A stretch of 64,000 nt of DNA from NCBI GenBank assembly GCA_950106755.1, contig OX467082.1:24552001-24616000 (forward strand), given 5' to 3'. Each line of letters begins with the position of its first letter. Within the stretch, counting starts at the first letter, position 1. The DNA comes from Climacium dendroides (lineage: Eukaryota; Streptophyta; Bryopsida; Hypnales; Climaciaceae). The position numbers and the translations under genes were made by a program. Below the pieces are notes generated by a model. That model had not been told where the DNA came from and did no database searches. It was given only the letters and a program-made list of their open reading frames with translations. Shown here piece by piece: positions 48,979-62,869 of this stretch.

Positions 48979-51900
48979 AATGGATGAGAGTTGCGGAGAG
49001 TGCAGAGGATTCCGCAGGATGTTTTGTTCCATGATTTTCCTTTTAAACATCCATTTGATTAATTTGCCCACGTACTGTGACTCATGTGTGTCTGCGTCAT
49101 TCTGTTTTGTCTCGCTTTCCGTTATCTTTGGTGTGTCAATGGGAACTGATGTGTTTCATTTTTTGCGACTTTATTTCCTGTTGATCTCCTTGCTTTTCGA
49201 AATGCCGGGAGCTGATTAACTCCGAAATGCCACTGATGCATCAAACATTGCTTCTCTGGTATGACATGCAGATGATAGATACCAGAAAACTATCTTTGAG
49301 GAAATCTGTCGCAGTTCAGAAACCCATGAAATACTTTCAATTTCTTTTTGTTCGTATGCCATCCCAATCCGTCACCTGTATGACTATGTTTTCACCGATA
49401 ACTCAATTCTCAGTATTCGGGGGAAGAAAATGTATACATTAGGTATAGATTGTTTATTCCAACATCACATTACAACCACTAAGTGTTACCAATTTTCAAT
49501 TTCTTAAATAATAGAACAAAGGACTTTTTCTTTTTCTGTTTTTGAACATATGGAAGAACCATTGCATTATTAAAAAAAAGGAAAAAAAGAAAAGGACATA
49601 AAGGAATTCGTATGAACTATAAAATTATAAAATTATTTCTATTTCTATTTTGACTATGGCAATGGTACAATTCTCACTAGTATTGTGTGTTTATAGATTA
49701 GTTTAACCCCTAAATGTGTAAATTTTGGTGTTGGTGTTGACAATACTTTGAAGTAACATAAAACCTAACCAATTTGCTTTAGTAGTTTATATTTTGACAA
49801 ATTCTTTTTGAAGTGTAGCTTTAGCATCAAAAATCTGATTGTGAAAAAGAATGATTATGAATTTTTTATTCAAGATTTTGTTCAAGTGTGTCCATTGCAA
49901 TCTGGACTTTCCATAGTGTTGAGGACTCTTCTAGAACTTTGAAAAAAAATCACATTAGAAATTCATTTAAAAAAATTCTAGAGTAGATTTTGAGAAGCCA
50001 TATATTGATGGGGTTATGCATGTTAGACCTTTCAACCTCATTTTTTTGGTGACCATTCTTTTAGATATAACATGCAAAAAGAAAGTGAAAGATTTTCATA
50101 GTTTTAACACCTTTATAGTTAAACATTATAATCTTTTAATCCATAAGTGATATTGTTGGATTTTTTTTTCCTATGTGATCTCTAACATGTTTAGTTTGAA
50201 TTTGTGCACTTACATTCCAAAAAAAATTAATACAACTTATCAAAATGTTGGCTTTTTGTTCAATTTAGAGCAAAATTATAAGACCTCAAAACAGGCCTTG
50301 AACATTTAGGGGTTAAGCACTAGTGTTGAAATAATTTAATTTTAGAATTTGAACAATTTAAGTACATGTGTTGAAATAATTTAATTTTAGAATTTGAACA
50401 ATTTGACAACTTGTTTTGATTTTCTTAACCTTCAACACTTTATTCCTCCTATTTTTTTGACTCTCCCTATTTTGGATTGATTTCTTCTATTCATATGTAA
50501 ATGTATTCTTTTTTCTAAATTTTCTGAAGAATATTTTTAGATATTCAGAATTGGAACCAATGGAATATTTTTAGATATTTAGAAATAGTTGAACAATTTT
50601 TTAAAATTTTGACAAGCTCTAAATTTCTCCTAATTATTTATGAAACTAATCTATACATAGAGTACTTGTGAAATTTTTTATATTTTCTTATTGATCAAAT
50701 GCATTATAAACTCCAAAGTTAAAATAAAACTTAGGGCCTATAACAAAAGAAGAAATGGTACACAAATAAAACCAATGCCATAATACATTCAACCAACACC
50801 CCCCCACCCCCCCTTCTAATTGCCCACGTAAATCTACAAGGTTACATGTGTGTAATCAACACCATGAACACCTATAGACCGCACACCAACTTGCCCTTTT
50901 GAAAAAAAACTAATATATATACACCTTTCCAACTACAATCCCTTCTCTTAAGTCACTTCATAAAACCATAAAACAAGCTTCTACACAAACACGCAAGCAT
51001 TAGACCAAACTCCATCAAACCCATGAAATTTAGAATCATGTATAAAAATATCTTTGACACATACCACAAAAATAGCTCATAAGGAAAACTCCATTATAAT
51101 TGTCATAAGCATAAGCCTTATGATTCATTCTCACCAACAATACTAAAGCTTTGTACACAAAGTGATCTTTTAGAGATTTGATCTCTAAACCACTCTGTCT
51201 ACACGCCTAGCTACCAGGAGAACCATTATATTATAAACAACTATTATATACAAATGACAAATACAAACACCAATTCAAGCAAAAACTTTGCATTTAATAA
51301 CATAACTCTAATATCATAAAAAAAAACTAACATGTACTACCCAAAAATACATTTGAGTTAATGTAGTATGTATTCTGCCCTCTAATATGGATACATTCTA
51401 GTTTCAAACTAAATCAAATTTACTTCTCTCTCTTAAGCGCAATTAAAATTTTCCAATTATCCTAATACTTGTGAAGAAATCTTATTTATGAGACTATATT
51501 TGACTTATAAAATACAAATTGTGTATTATAATAGAACAAGACATAGATTGATCATTCATTCAATATTTCAAAAAATATTAGGGATTTGGATTTGGATGTC
51601 ATTTAAATATCTAAATCTTATGATCATGCTCAAATTTATCACTATAACCATACAATATGAGAACATTTTCTCTTTTTTTGGACATACAAGAGGAATAATA
51701 ATGATCAAATTGAAAGTGTATGTGGCATTGAAATCAAATCAAAATTAATAAAATCTTTTGCCACCATTGTATTCCTAATTCCTCAATTATGCAACTTTTG
51801 TATCAAATTTACAAAAAAAATTATTTTTAAAATTGGGCATCCTAAATCAATCAAGGTTACCCTGTAAATATCTTATTTTTTGAATATACTCAAAAAATGT

Positions 51901-52631
51901 AATTTTCAAAGGAATTAGGAATCTTCAAAAATTCAAATTTGGATTATATTTGAATCTTAAGCAAAGGTACATTAAGTACTATAGGCATAATTGCATACAC
52001 TCATCAAAGTTGCAATACTTCTAAAGGGTTGATAATGACACATTGCTTGCAACTACTATAAATTTTATTAACTACAAACCACTTCTATCCACAATGTCAC
52101 TCATTATTCTCATGTACTACAAAGAGTAAATATTTTCCTAAGGAGTGACTTACAAATCAAAGAAAATGAAGGTCATGTCCAAGTGCCTTGAAATTTATAT
52201 TATTTACACACACAATCTACACATGTTTGTATGTACATACCATTATCTCTTATATGAACCAAGTGAATGGTGTTTTAAATCCAATACTATATAAACAACT
52301 AATTGCATTTTCAAACAATGTGAATTACCATAATAGACACATAGCCACCTTCACAATGTTAACTAATATATTATTACAAATAGAAAATTGGGCAACAATT
52401 TGGACATTTCTTATATGGTTTATGCCTTGACAAACTACAAATTTTTATGGTTTGTATTTCTCATTTTGTGATGATTGTATACACTTTGAGATGAAAATAT
52501 AAGTTGAAATCTATATCATTTGTATTTCATCTATGCCCATGGTTTCACAACTCTAATGAAGATCACTTTAATTTGTGCATTGTCTAAAATAAATGTATTA
52601 AACAATTATTCTACAAGAGGTTGTATCTTGT
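48979..52631. other. RPLP0 3' flank and AT-rich repeat DNA
   Basis: The 3' UTR of RPLP0 lies in the first few hundred bases. 49,740-50,330 is an inverted copy of about 22,200-22,830. A direct duplication (TGTTGAAATAATTTAATTTT followed by AGAATTTGAACAATTT) sits at 50,313 and 50,359. No gene is supported. Confidence 0.5.
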
Positions 52632-52634
52632 AGT

Positions 52635-54764
52635 CACAACAACAAAATGTGTATTTTATGACTGTAGAATATGACTACAATCAATTATAATATTGAAAAA
52701 TTTGACTAAGGCAAAAATCACTGTAGATGATTCAAAATATAATTGGGTCTAATCATTACCGATTAATCACATTTCTTTAGTCACATTTTCAGTCATTTGG
52801 ATTTAGTATAATTTCTTGTATTTTGTCTACGTGGCATACTTGTTGACCACCTTTATAGTTTGGCTTTTTCTTGAGGTGCCTAGGCAAGGAAAAAAATCTT
52901 ATGTGGCATGGGACTAAATGTAGTTATATTTTTTGTTGATGTGGAATATGACTACCATGAGTCACATTTTGATTAACGTGGCACATGATTCTATGTAGTC
53001 ATATTTTTCTATTAACGTGGAATATGAATATGGTGAGTTGTATTTTTGTAAATGTGTAATATGATAATTGCAAGTCATATTTTTTGTTAATGTTGAATGT
53101 GACTCTTATTAGTCATGTTTTTATTGATGTTGAATGTATGAGTCATGTCTTTTATTGATGTTGAACATGACTTTTATGAGTTATGTTTTTTATTGATGTT
53201 GAATATGACTTTGATAAGTCATAATTTTGTTGATTTGGAATATGAGTTGTGTAAGTGATATTTTTGATTGATGTGGAATATGACTATTATGAGTCATATT
53301 TTGGTTGATATAGAAATTCAACTTAATGTCATTGGTAATTTTGTAACTGAATGTAATTGTATAGTCATACATCAATATGGTTTGGCTACTAAATAGAAGA
53401 ATTCATGCAATTAAAAATGAGTATACATGATTTACAGGATGTACAAAAAGTAGTCATATTGAAAAAGAAAAAATGCAAAAAAAATGTAAATTTAAAAAAA
53501 AAAATTCATTAGTCACTAATACAAAACATAGTAGAAATATCACAATGACTCATTCTATGATTGAATATTCATACATGCTTGTAAGATTCATATTACTTAC
53601 AATAATGTGAAGTTGTTGATTTTATTGTATTGTAAATAGCCTTCAATGACTTTGTTTCAACTTTTAATGCCTACATACAAAATTAAGGAGGTTAGTGTAG
53701 TGAATGAATAATAAAGGTTAATCTTTAAAGGTTTATGGCAACACAAATATGTAGCACAAGTTGAGGGTGAAAAAAAGCCAAAACAACTATACCTTTAGAA
53801 ATTACAAAAAATAAAAGAGAATAATAATGGAGATGAAAAAAATAAGAAGCAAAAGGTGGCAAGTGCTAAGAGGTAGCAACAAATAAGAGCTAAGATGCAA
53901 CAAAAGGCAACAAGAGACAACAATTAAAAGGCAACAAGAAGCAAAAATAATATGAATTAAGGTGCAACAAGTGGAAAAAAATGCAAGAATTAAAAAACAA
54001 TAAAAAAACAAGATGTAAAAGGCAATAAAAGGCAAAAATTTAAGATGCAAGTAAAAGCAACAACTAGTAAGCAAGAACTAAGAGACAACAACTAAGAGAC
54101 AACAACTAAGAGATAGCAATTAAGAAGCAATAACCAAGAGACAACAACTAAGAAATAACAACCAAGAGACAACAACTAAGAGACAACAACTAAGAAGCAA
54201 CAACAAAAAGACAACAACAAAAAGACAACAAAAAACAAAAAACAAAAAGCAACAAGAGACAAGAAAAAATAAGAGTTAGAAAGAAACAAATGACAAAGAA
54301 GAGAAGGCAAATGAAGTGGTGGTTAGGGTTTCAATACCTTAAAGAAGTAGAAGTTAGGGTTTCAAAATTCTAAAAATGGCAGCTAGGATTTTGAAACCCT
54401 AAAAAAATGGCAACTAGAATTTCAAAATCTTAAAAAATGTTGGCTAGGATTTCAAAATCCTCTGAAAGAAGTAGCTACGATTTCAAAATTTAGAACAATA
54501 ATATTTTTTATATTTTTAAAAATTGCCCAAATTTTTAGGGGTTGCCCCAAAAGAAAAAAAATGAAACTTGTATAAAAATGTAACTAAAAAATATGACCGT
54601 ATATAGTTACATGCAAAAATATGACTGATATATACAATTAAGCATTTTCAAGACATATTCCCTATAAAATATTTGGGTGTTCCCAACAAGTGTATATTAT
54701 ACGCTCATCAAATACAAGGGCAAAATATGACTGACAGTCATAAAATGTGCATTTTGTTGTAGTG
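52635..54764. mobile_element. Non-autonomous CACTA-type transposon, copy 2
   Basis: Same architecture as the element at 4,355. Left end CACAACAACAAAATG (CACTA with one change); right end, read inward, CACTACAACAAAATG. A perfect 3-bp target duplication AGT lies at 52,632-52,634 and 54,765-54,767. The left 600 bp carries many TATGACT/AGTCATA repeats, then comes a purine-rich AACAACTAAGAGAC region (about 53,820-54,300), then AGGGTTTCAAAA units (about 54,315-54,480). No transposase. It is more diverged and 350 bp longer than copy 1. Confidence 0.88.
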
Positions 54765-55396
54765 AGTAGTGGTTTACTTTTCAAGTAGAGATCTACATAA
54801 ACTCTTTCATATGTATGTTTTGTCACTTTAAAACTTCTTCCACTTGGTCCAAAATCAACAAAAAGCTATGCTACAAAGCTCAATCCCTACAAGTCCCCTT
54901 GTTACAACGATGTTTTATTCAAATTTTACATGTAGCATTTGTAAATAGAAAATTTTATAATCCATTTAAATTTTGGATGAAATATTTAAAAATTCTACAA
55001 ACTATATTCATGTAAAATAAAAATTATTCCCTTGGAAATTTTCCTTGATGTTGTGTGCCCTTTGGAATAATTCCTTTTAATACAATCTTGATCCTACACT
55101 TAAAAGACCTTCCATGATGGGATTCTCCAAAGCTCCCTCCCACAAGATACAAATTCTATTAAAAAAATTCCTCTATTGAAGGAAATTTTTACGATCCATT
55201 CAAACTCTAGAATAAAAATTCAAGAAGTCTCTAGGGTGGTCTTTAAATCAAATGAAGATTATTTTCTAGGGATAATTTCAATCCTTCAAAAATAGTTTTC
55301 ATCTTGTACTCCTCTTCAATTCAACATCAATAGAGGAATCACATTACTATATCTTTGGTTCCCTAATTTGTTGAAAGCTAGACATGGCGTACTCTC

Positions 55397-55892
55397 ACTA
55401 CACAAAATAGTGAAATTAGGTTGCCTCATGCTAATTTCTTAACATTTGATATTATATAAATATTAATTGGTATTGTACAAGAATGCATTACTTTTGAATT
55501 GGATATTATTGTAATTGGGACTCATGAACCTCCATGTGTACAAATGGAAAGATTTGTAAAAGTATTTGTTGACTTTGATGACTTGTAAAGTAACTTTGTT
55601 GGGGTGAGGCAACCCAATTATCAAGGCAATTTAATTATATTATTTTGTATACACAAAATAGTGAAATTAGGTTGCCTTAACAATTAGGTTGCCTTCTATA
55701 GAGAAATTGACTCATTGCTTGTCACATGAAGGTGCGACTTTCTAAACCCAAGCCAAGAATTCATGTACCAATCCATGCAATACATATGGTTCTCACATTA
55801 TTGCATCCTTCTCCAGTAATAATACATATTTATATAGTGTAAAATATCAAGAAATTAGTGAGGGACAACCTAATTTCACTACTTTGTGTAGT
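55397..55892. mobile_element. MITE upstream of RPE
   Basis: The left end ACTACACAAAATAGTGAAAT followed by TAGGTTG is matched by the inverted right end (ACTACACAAAGTAGTGAAAT, TAGGTTG): about 27 bp of terminal inverted repeat with one mismatch. A further internal copy of the end lies at about 55,650. It is 496 bp and non-coding. It ends about 420 bp before the RPE start codon. Confidence 0.8.
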
Positions 55893-56313
55893 TCACTTAA
55901 CCTTCTAAGTTAGTTCACTCATCCTTTTAAGAGCTCGGACGTTGACCGAACGAACGAAGGACGAACTTCGTCAACGACCGTTCAAAACTGGGACGACCCC
56001 ATCAAACGAACTTCCGCGTCCAAGGCTGGCACCACCTCCGCCACGAGTTCGGAAGGTCGTTCTCACCGCCCCCCAATGCCGCGCTCTTTTCTTCTCTTAT
56101 CCTCCTTCCCTTTCCAATTGTAAGGCCCAGAACCCCCCCGCCACACTCCCCTCCTTACATTCCCCAATTCCCAGCTCCACCCAAACCCATTCGTGTGTCG
56201 AGAGTGTGTTTGTCGTGCGCATTTCTGTTGCAATTCCTCAACTAAGTTAGACCCTCTTGCCTTCTCTTCCCTTCCCCTTGCATTTTATTTTCTCCAGCGA
56301 TTTTCGTGACGAG

Positions 56314-59249
56314 ATGGCGACCATGGCGATGTCCGGAGCTGTGGCTGGAGGATGTGCGGTGAAGTCGATGGCTGTGCAGAGCAGCTTCTGGGGGGAGAAG
56401 GCGACGCGCTCTGTCAAAGCCTCTGCTTCTACCAGCAGGTGTGTTCGTTCGTCCCCGTTTTTGCAGCAAATTGTCTTGAAATTTCAGGAACCCCCAAAAG
56501 GAGAATTTCATTTCTCCTTCTGGCGTTTGAAATTTCACGAAATTGGACGGAATTGGGCGGAATTGGACAGAGTCGTTTTTAGCCTGTATTGGATTTGGGC
56601 ACTGACCCTAGTTTGGGGGGGGGGGGGATTGATGTAATGGTAGGGCGATGATGCCAGTTGTGGAGGCAAGTTCTCGTGTTGACAGATTCTCGAAGAGTGA
56701 TGTTATTGTGTCGCCTTCGATTTTGTCTGCCAACTTTGCCAAGTTGGGAGAGCAGGTATTGTGAGATTGCCTTTTGAAAATTTGGTTATGTGATTTCCAT
56801 TCTAGGAGTTGGAGTTTCGAATTTGATGTTCGAGTTGTACTGAGAGGGAGCTAAATGGAGCAGATGGTGAAAATGTTATGGAATTCTTTAGTTTCGTGTG
56901 CTCTGGGATCCAATCGTAAAACCTAGGTTTTTGTTTGTATTAATTCTAAACCACAGAACACTCCGCTTCCTCCCAACGCCCCAACGCTCCAACGCCCCCA
57001 ACGCCCCATTAACATATTCATTAATGTCAAGTTAATTGAGATTATATTTTGTTGGTGTGCTGCATATGGTGTTAAATTTATGTTAGTGTGACGTGTGGCA
57101 TTAACTTGATATCAATTGACAACATTTAAGTCAACATGAGTGTGACGTTCATTTAACAGTTTGTCAATATCGATCTGGCGTTCTTTTAGATTACCTGTGA
57201 TATTTCAAAGAGTGGACATGGTTTTTCAATTTGTAGGTATTTATTTTGTCTGCTTGTTATTGTACTGTAACAGATCAAGGCTGTTGAAGAGGCTGGGTGT
57301 GATTGGATTCACGTCGATGTGATGGACGGTCGTTTCGTGCCTAACATCACAATTGGCCCTCTCATTGTGGACGCTATTCGCCCCGTCACTGACCTTCCTT
57401 TGGATGTGCACTTGGTGAGTGCCTTCATTTGCTATTTGGATTACATATTAATCAGCGACGCTTCATGCTATATCACAAAAACACATTTCATTAGGTTGAC
57501 AAATTTTTCAGTGCAAGTTAATAGGCGTTAAATTCATGCGATCTTCTTGTTGAGTTAAAGTCCAGTCAGCACTTATGTAATGTATTTTTTTAAAGCATAT
57601 TGGTAAGTGTCGGGGACATTGACTTGGTTTCGTACTTGCAACTAATATCATTGAGTCACAGTAACTTGACATTATCTGTATATTGACCTAATGTCCTCTT
57701 AGATTAACATATAACTTGTCATTCATAGCTTTGCGAATCTACTAGGGCATCATTAACGTGGTGGAGAGTCCTTCGTTGACTATGTGGTGTGTGTGCTTTA
57801 GATGATTGTTGAACCAGAGAATCGTGTACCAGACTTCATCAAGGCTGGTGCGGATATTGTTTCTGTGCATTGTGAGAATGCTTCAACAATCCACTTGCAC
57901 CGTACCATCAATCAGGTCTGTGTTCGGGAACCCTCTAATTTGCAGGTCCTACTCATACGAATGGAATTTAGGTCTTGTGCTCGGTCTCACCCTTAGTTTT
58001 AGATGGTAGTTGTTATCGCGTGCAGAGCTATGTACTTTGTCTTCCATTTCATTAATAATTTTTTAATTTGCAGATCAAAAGTCTGGGAGCGAAGGCCGGA
58101 GTGGTACTCAACCCTGGAACATCTCTGGATCAAATTGAATACGTCCTTGATTGTAAGCACAGTGAACAATAACTAGAATTAAAGGATTGGTGACTCCAAC
58201 ACTTGATGAACCCTATCATAATCAACTTCAAGGGACTTTCCTGCTTTCTCTGGAGCTTTTGTCTTAAGGTCAAGTTAGAATGTAAAAGGATTTGTGAAGG
58301 AAAGGATGTATCTGATTAGTCTCAAGTTTGGATGAGCAGGTGTGGATTTGATCTTGATCATGTCTGTCAACCCCGGATTTGGTGGACAGAGCTTTATCGA
58401 ATCCCAAGTCAAGAAGATTCGTGATCTTAGGAAAAAGTGTGCAGAATTGGTGAGTGACAATTTTCTATAATTGTGGATTCCACTGTCGGTACTTTCTCCT
58501 CCACGTCTTCGATCTGCTGTATTATTCTCTTTATAACTTTGATGGTGTGTCATTTGTGATTCAGGGCATTAACCCGTGGATTGAGGTTGACGGTGGTGTC
58601 ACCCCAAAGAATGCTTACAAGGTGAAGCTCTTAAGCATTGAATGAATAGTCAAGCTTCTTGCTGTGCCTTTTGTTTGTAACCAGAGAAATTTAGTCTATC
58701 AGACGAGACAATCAGGGTTGAAGTTGTCCCAAATTAATGTCCATGTTGGCTTATGACAGGTTATCGAGGCAGGAGCTAATGCGCTCGTAGCAGGGTCTGC
58801 AGTCTTCGGTGCCAAGGATTATGCTGAAGGTATACATCCACTCAAAAAACTTTTTTTATGTTATTTGTGTTCCCTTGTGTTCCCTTGTGTTCCCTAATTC
58901 CTAAGCCCGCGAACTAAACAAAATATTATCACTTCACTAAACATTAGGTACTGCAAACGATCTATAATATAGTATATTCTTTCTTCTAGTCGTTGCTACA
59001 GAACACGTGCTTCCTTGAAGCTTCCTAAATGATTACCAAATCAAACGAAATGGCTATATGAGCAGATCTATCGTCCACTATGGATGGTTGAGTCTTTAGG
59101 AACTCAACTCTTCTGAATTTCTCATCTGAACTTTCTACTGATATATCGCATTCTTAGCCTAACCCGCAATTGTTTTTTTTGCTGATTTTGCAGCTATCAG
59201 CGGTATCAAGGCAAGCAAGAGACCCCAGGAAGCTCCCGTCGCTGTTTAG
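56314..59249 (+). CDS. RPE: Ribulose-phosphate 3-epimerase, chloroplastic
   Basis: Nine exons: 56314-56438, 56644-56755, 57274-57414, 57802-57915, 58074-58152, 58340-58449, 58565-58621, 58760-58829 and 59194-59249. All are GT-AG and in frame, giving 287 aa. A transit peptide of roughly 50 residues ([16 protein letters not shown]...) precedes the TIM barrel. Barrel motifs: [35 protein letters not shown] (active-site Asp, metal-binding His), a VSVHCE strand, [12 protein letters not shown] and [10 protein letters not shown] (second active-site Asp). The enzyme interconverts ribulose-5-phosphate and xylulose-5-phosphate in the Calvin and oxidative pentose phosphate pathways of the stroma. The intron-1 acceptor follows a G12 run. 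The upstream 55,930-56,060 has GACGAAC-type motifs like the OHP2/RPS4 spacer. Confidence 0.97.
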
Positions 59250-59534
59250 ATCAGATTGTTTGAGACTCTCTGTAATATGAGTTTGGAAATCAAGGTTTTG
59301 CCTGACAAATCCAATGTTCGGATGGGGCTAGCCAACCGAGAGTATTTTTGTACCATTAGGTTTTGCAGCTATGGTGTAATACCGTTGGCTCGTTGAGATA
59401 GTTGTGATATTTGAATAATGTTGATTCCAGGATAGATTATGATCATTCTTCTTTCTTGGGTACAGTATCTCTGCTCAAACTTTTTGTTATAATTTTCAAA
59501 TTTTAGTGTTTTGCATGCAGTATTTGATTGTGAC

Positions 59535-60239
59535 TATGGTAGAACCACCCATAGTCGACCACTTAAGCGATTCTGCGCATGTTCTGGAACGGTACAACGC
59601 AATGTAAATTTTCTTCCATGTGGGAAGATAGAAATCACAGGGATTGCAAATTTTTTGGTAATTTTATGTCTTGAATTGAAATTATTATGAGTTTTGGAAG
59701 CCCAAAGTTGGTTTAGATCTATACCCAATGTATAGACCTTCTAATTATGATCATTCAAGAATTACTTTCCTACTTACTACACTAATGATGATAAATAGTG
59801 TTGGCAACACTAATCACGAAGCATAATACTAATTATCAACAATCCGGTTAATGTTACCAACTCTAAATGTCAACATAGACACTATTTGTCAATTATTGGG
59901 TATAAATTTTTTACAAGTTTACATTTAGTGTTACCTAACTATTTCATCAAAATGCAAAGAAAAACGTATGAATCCAAGAAACCTATGACATGTTCAAAAA
60001 CATTACTACTCAGAAAAGTAAACACAACACTAAATGCCAACTAATTGAAGTTTAGAGTGACCGGGATAAAAGTCCAAGTAACACTAAGCACAACATAACA
60101 CTATTTATCATCATTAGTTCCTACCTTCGTGCTTATTACTTTGGGACATGTGTCATGACCTCATTAGTTCCAATCTTGAAAAAGAGAAAGAACATATTCC
60201 AAGATTTGGTTGGTAATTATATTTGGTGGTTCTACCATA
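59535..60239. mobile_element. TIR element with a MITE nested inside
   Basis: It begins TATGGTAGAACCACC and ends GGTGGTTCTACCATA, a perfect 15-bp inverted repeat. Its outer parts match the diverged copy starting near 35,187. It is non-coding, 705 bp including the nested insertion at 59,781. Confidence 0.8.
59781..60118. mobile_element. MITE with 22-bp perfect terminal inverted repeats
   Basis: The left end ATGATGATAAATAGTGTT and the right end AACACTATTTATCATCAT are flanked by TA on both sides, as expected of Tc1/mariner-type insertion at TA. Including the flanks the repeat is 22 bp without mismatch. It is 338 bp and non-coding. It interrupts the element at 59,535, so it is younger. Confidence 0.85.
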
Positions 60240-62869
60240 ACCTGTAAGATTTGCGTTGTATGATCATGATTCATGTTGAAATGTGGTTCACATGTCATTA
60301 AGCTTATTTGGTGCAATATTGAAACATTAAAATATGTAAGTATCTAGATCTTCTTTGGCAAAAGCCAAAAAGTCCTAATGAATTTTGAATGCTCTAAAAT
60401 CAATATTAGTCCAATTGCAACCCCATTTGACTCTATCAACACAGAGAAATTGAGTGTGAAATGGAGGTTGAAAGGGTTGGAATTGAGTTGCAAACAATGA
60501 TTTTATGAATTGAATGGGTTGATCTACAAGATTCTATATATTTTTGCTTTGATCACCTTTGCTATATTTTTTTTTCCATATAGAAGTTGACCAAAATTGA
60601 ATGTAGACTATCTTCTAATATGCCCTACTTATACAATTTTCTTGATGAATCCAATAACTAAATAAAAATCTATACAACTACCAAAACAATGACAATGAAC
60701 TATCTTACAAGTTTTAGATATAATGTGTCATTGTATCTTTAGTATGAATTTCTATTTTGGGCAATTTTGTAGTCCATTTTACCTATTTTATTCACTGTGA
60801 TTTATACATTTTACTATGTTCAAGTTTATAAATTGGACATCTTTAAATGTTCAAACTTGGCTTTTATTGTGAAAACAAGTCATCTATCTATACCTTTAAT
60901 TTGGCTATTTGTTTTGTTTTATTTGTTTGTTTGTCACGTGGGGATCTCTTGGACCATGCGTCCCCCAATCACGTGCTTGGTACTGTCGGAAAGCCCTTAG
61001 CGAGGAGGGGTGCACAGCTTGGTTTCATGGCATTCGAACATACGGTGTGAAAGTTATTGAATTTTGAAGTTTTTATGAACTAAAAATTTAGAAAATTACT
61101 TTTACTTTTGTTTTGACTATGGGAATGGCACAAGGCATAGTAGTTTGTATTGAAATTTGAATGGAGGTTGGTGAACATTTTTAATTTTAATTTGATAGAA
61201 TATCTTTTATTTCTAGTGTTTATAAAAATTGATTCCATTTAAACCAACTAAAAATAATTATATTTTATGATTTATGGAGTTCATTCTATTTTCATTATTT
61301 AAATAAATCTTAGAAAAAAATTCTTTTTTTAATAATAGAACCTTGTACAAAATAAAAGTCATAGAGGTTGACCAACCAGCTTTTAAAGTAAAATTTATTG
61401 TATAAGACAAATAGCAATATTGTAAATCCAAATGAACATTTTATTTGCACTTTTAAAAAATTATAATAAATCATAATAAATTATAAAAATACATTAGTAT
61501 ATTTTGTATTTTTAAAGAAGCAAATTGAATAAAATAGAAGATGTAAATTAAATTTGGTTCATTTAGGTTGAGTTTTGTTTTCAATTCTTCAAGTTATAAT
61601 CACAACTAATTAAGCTATGAGCACATATTAGATATGTCTTTTCAATAGATCTTCAATAAAATATTACTAAAACAATTGGCAAAAATTTGTAATAAGCAAA
61701 CCACTTTGTGGCTCTTTACATGTTATAGTCTTATATATACTCACAATGCACCTTCAATTACTTATAGTGATGTTACTTTAAAATGTATTTCATTACACTA
61801 ATTTATTTTATTACTGTGGGTTTAAAATTAGCATCACTTAGAAAATTAGTGTCATTGCAAATTAATATTTTGTAGAAATTGGTACAACCGTACAATACAA
61901 TCATTTTCAACTTGTACTAATTCAAAATAGTGTGACTTTGATATATTTGTGTCACGCACTCTTAGGACAAATCAATGTAGTTAATTGCATGTTTAGTAGG
62001 TTTTCAACAAGTTATCGTATGAAAAAATAAGTTGAGAACTAAAAACAAAATCTGAATTTTGAAACTTCCAATCCAACCCTTGATTACATCTTTAGGGCCT
62101 TTTTGACATTTACCTTTTAAATAATTTTCTCTTTTTAAACTATTATAATTTTTATTGAGTCTTCTTGGCATTTAAAATAAAATTATAGAGTGATTCTCTT
62201 AGCATGTATTTTTGGAATGCTTCATAAATGAATTATGAATTCTCAATGTCTTGATTATATGTGTACATTAATTAATGAAGATCTTCATGTTTAAAGAATG
62301 TACATTTTATGTGAGATTCTAGATAGGTCAATTTTAATAAATAAAATGAAATTAAAGTCTAAAGGCTTTAACATTGATATTATTTGTGGATAATGAACAA
62401 AAGGACCAAGTGTTTGTTCAACAAATACTTGAAAACTTGTGTAGGGTTCCTTAAATCTAATTTTGGTTGGATGTTCATGAAATTTTTTATACAAGGTGTG
62501 AACATATGCCCTTTTAGTGCAAACATAATTTTTTTTCTAATCAAGTGCTCAATTGGGCATCTTTTTGACATCTTTTACTAAAACCATTATTAACCTCAAT
62601 AGGACCAAATAGTTTTTTTTCTGGACAGCATAGTGATTTTGGGTAGCTCTCTACAAATGGAATTTTTAATTTTTCTCTTTGAAATTTTCACAGAACATAT
62701 GACTAATGAATAGCTTTAAGGCCCAACAATTTTCATAACTTTTGATTATATGGTTAAAAAGTTATTATATGATATGTAATTTTCATTGCTCAACAAGTAA
62801 TCTAGGCAACAAAAAAAACTTCTTTAAAAATTACTTTAAAAGAAATAAAGATATATTTCTTTTTGCTAG
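60240..62869. other. AT-rich intergenic DNA
   Basis: No gene is supported. A GC-richer patch at 60,938-61,050 gives open frames on the plus strand (VLFVCLSRGDLLDHA...), but with no family resemblance or splice context. Confidence 0.5.

Noticed and set aside
53802..54074. Minus-strand hydrophobic frame
   Set aside because: Same artefact in the second CACTA copy.
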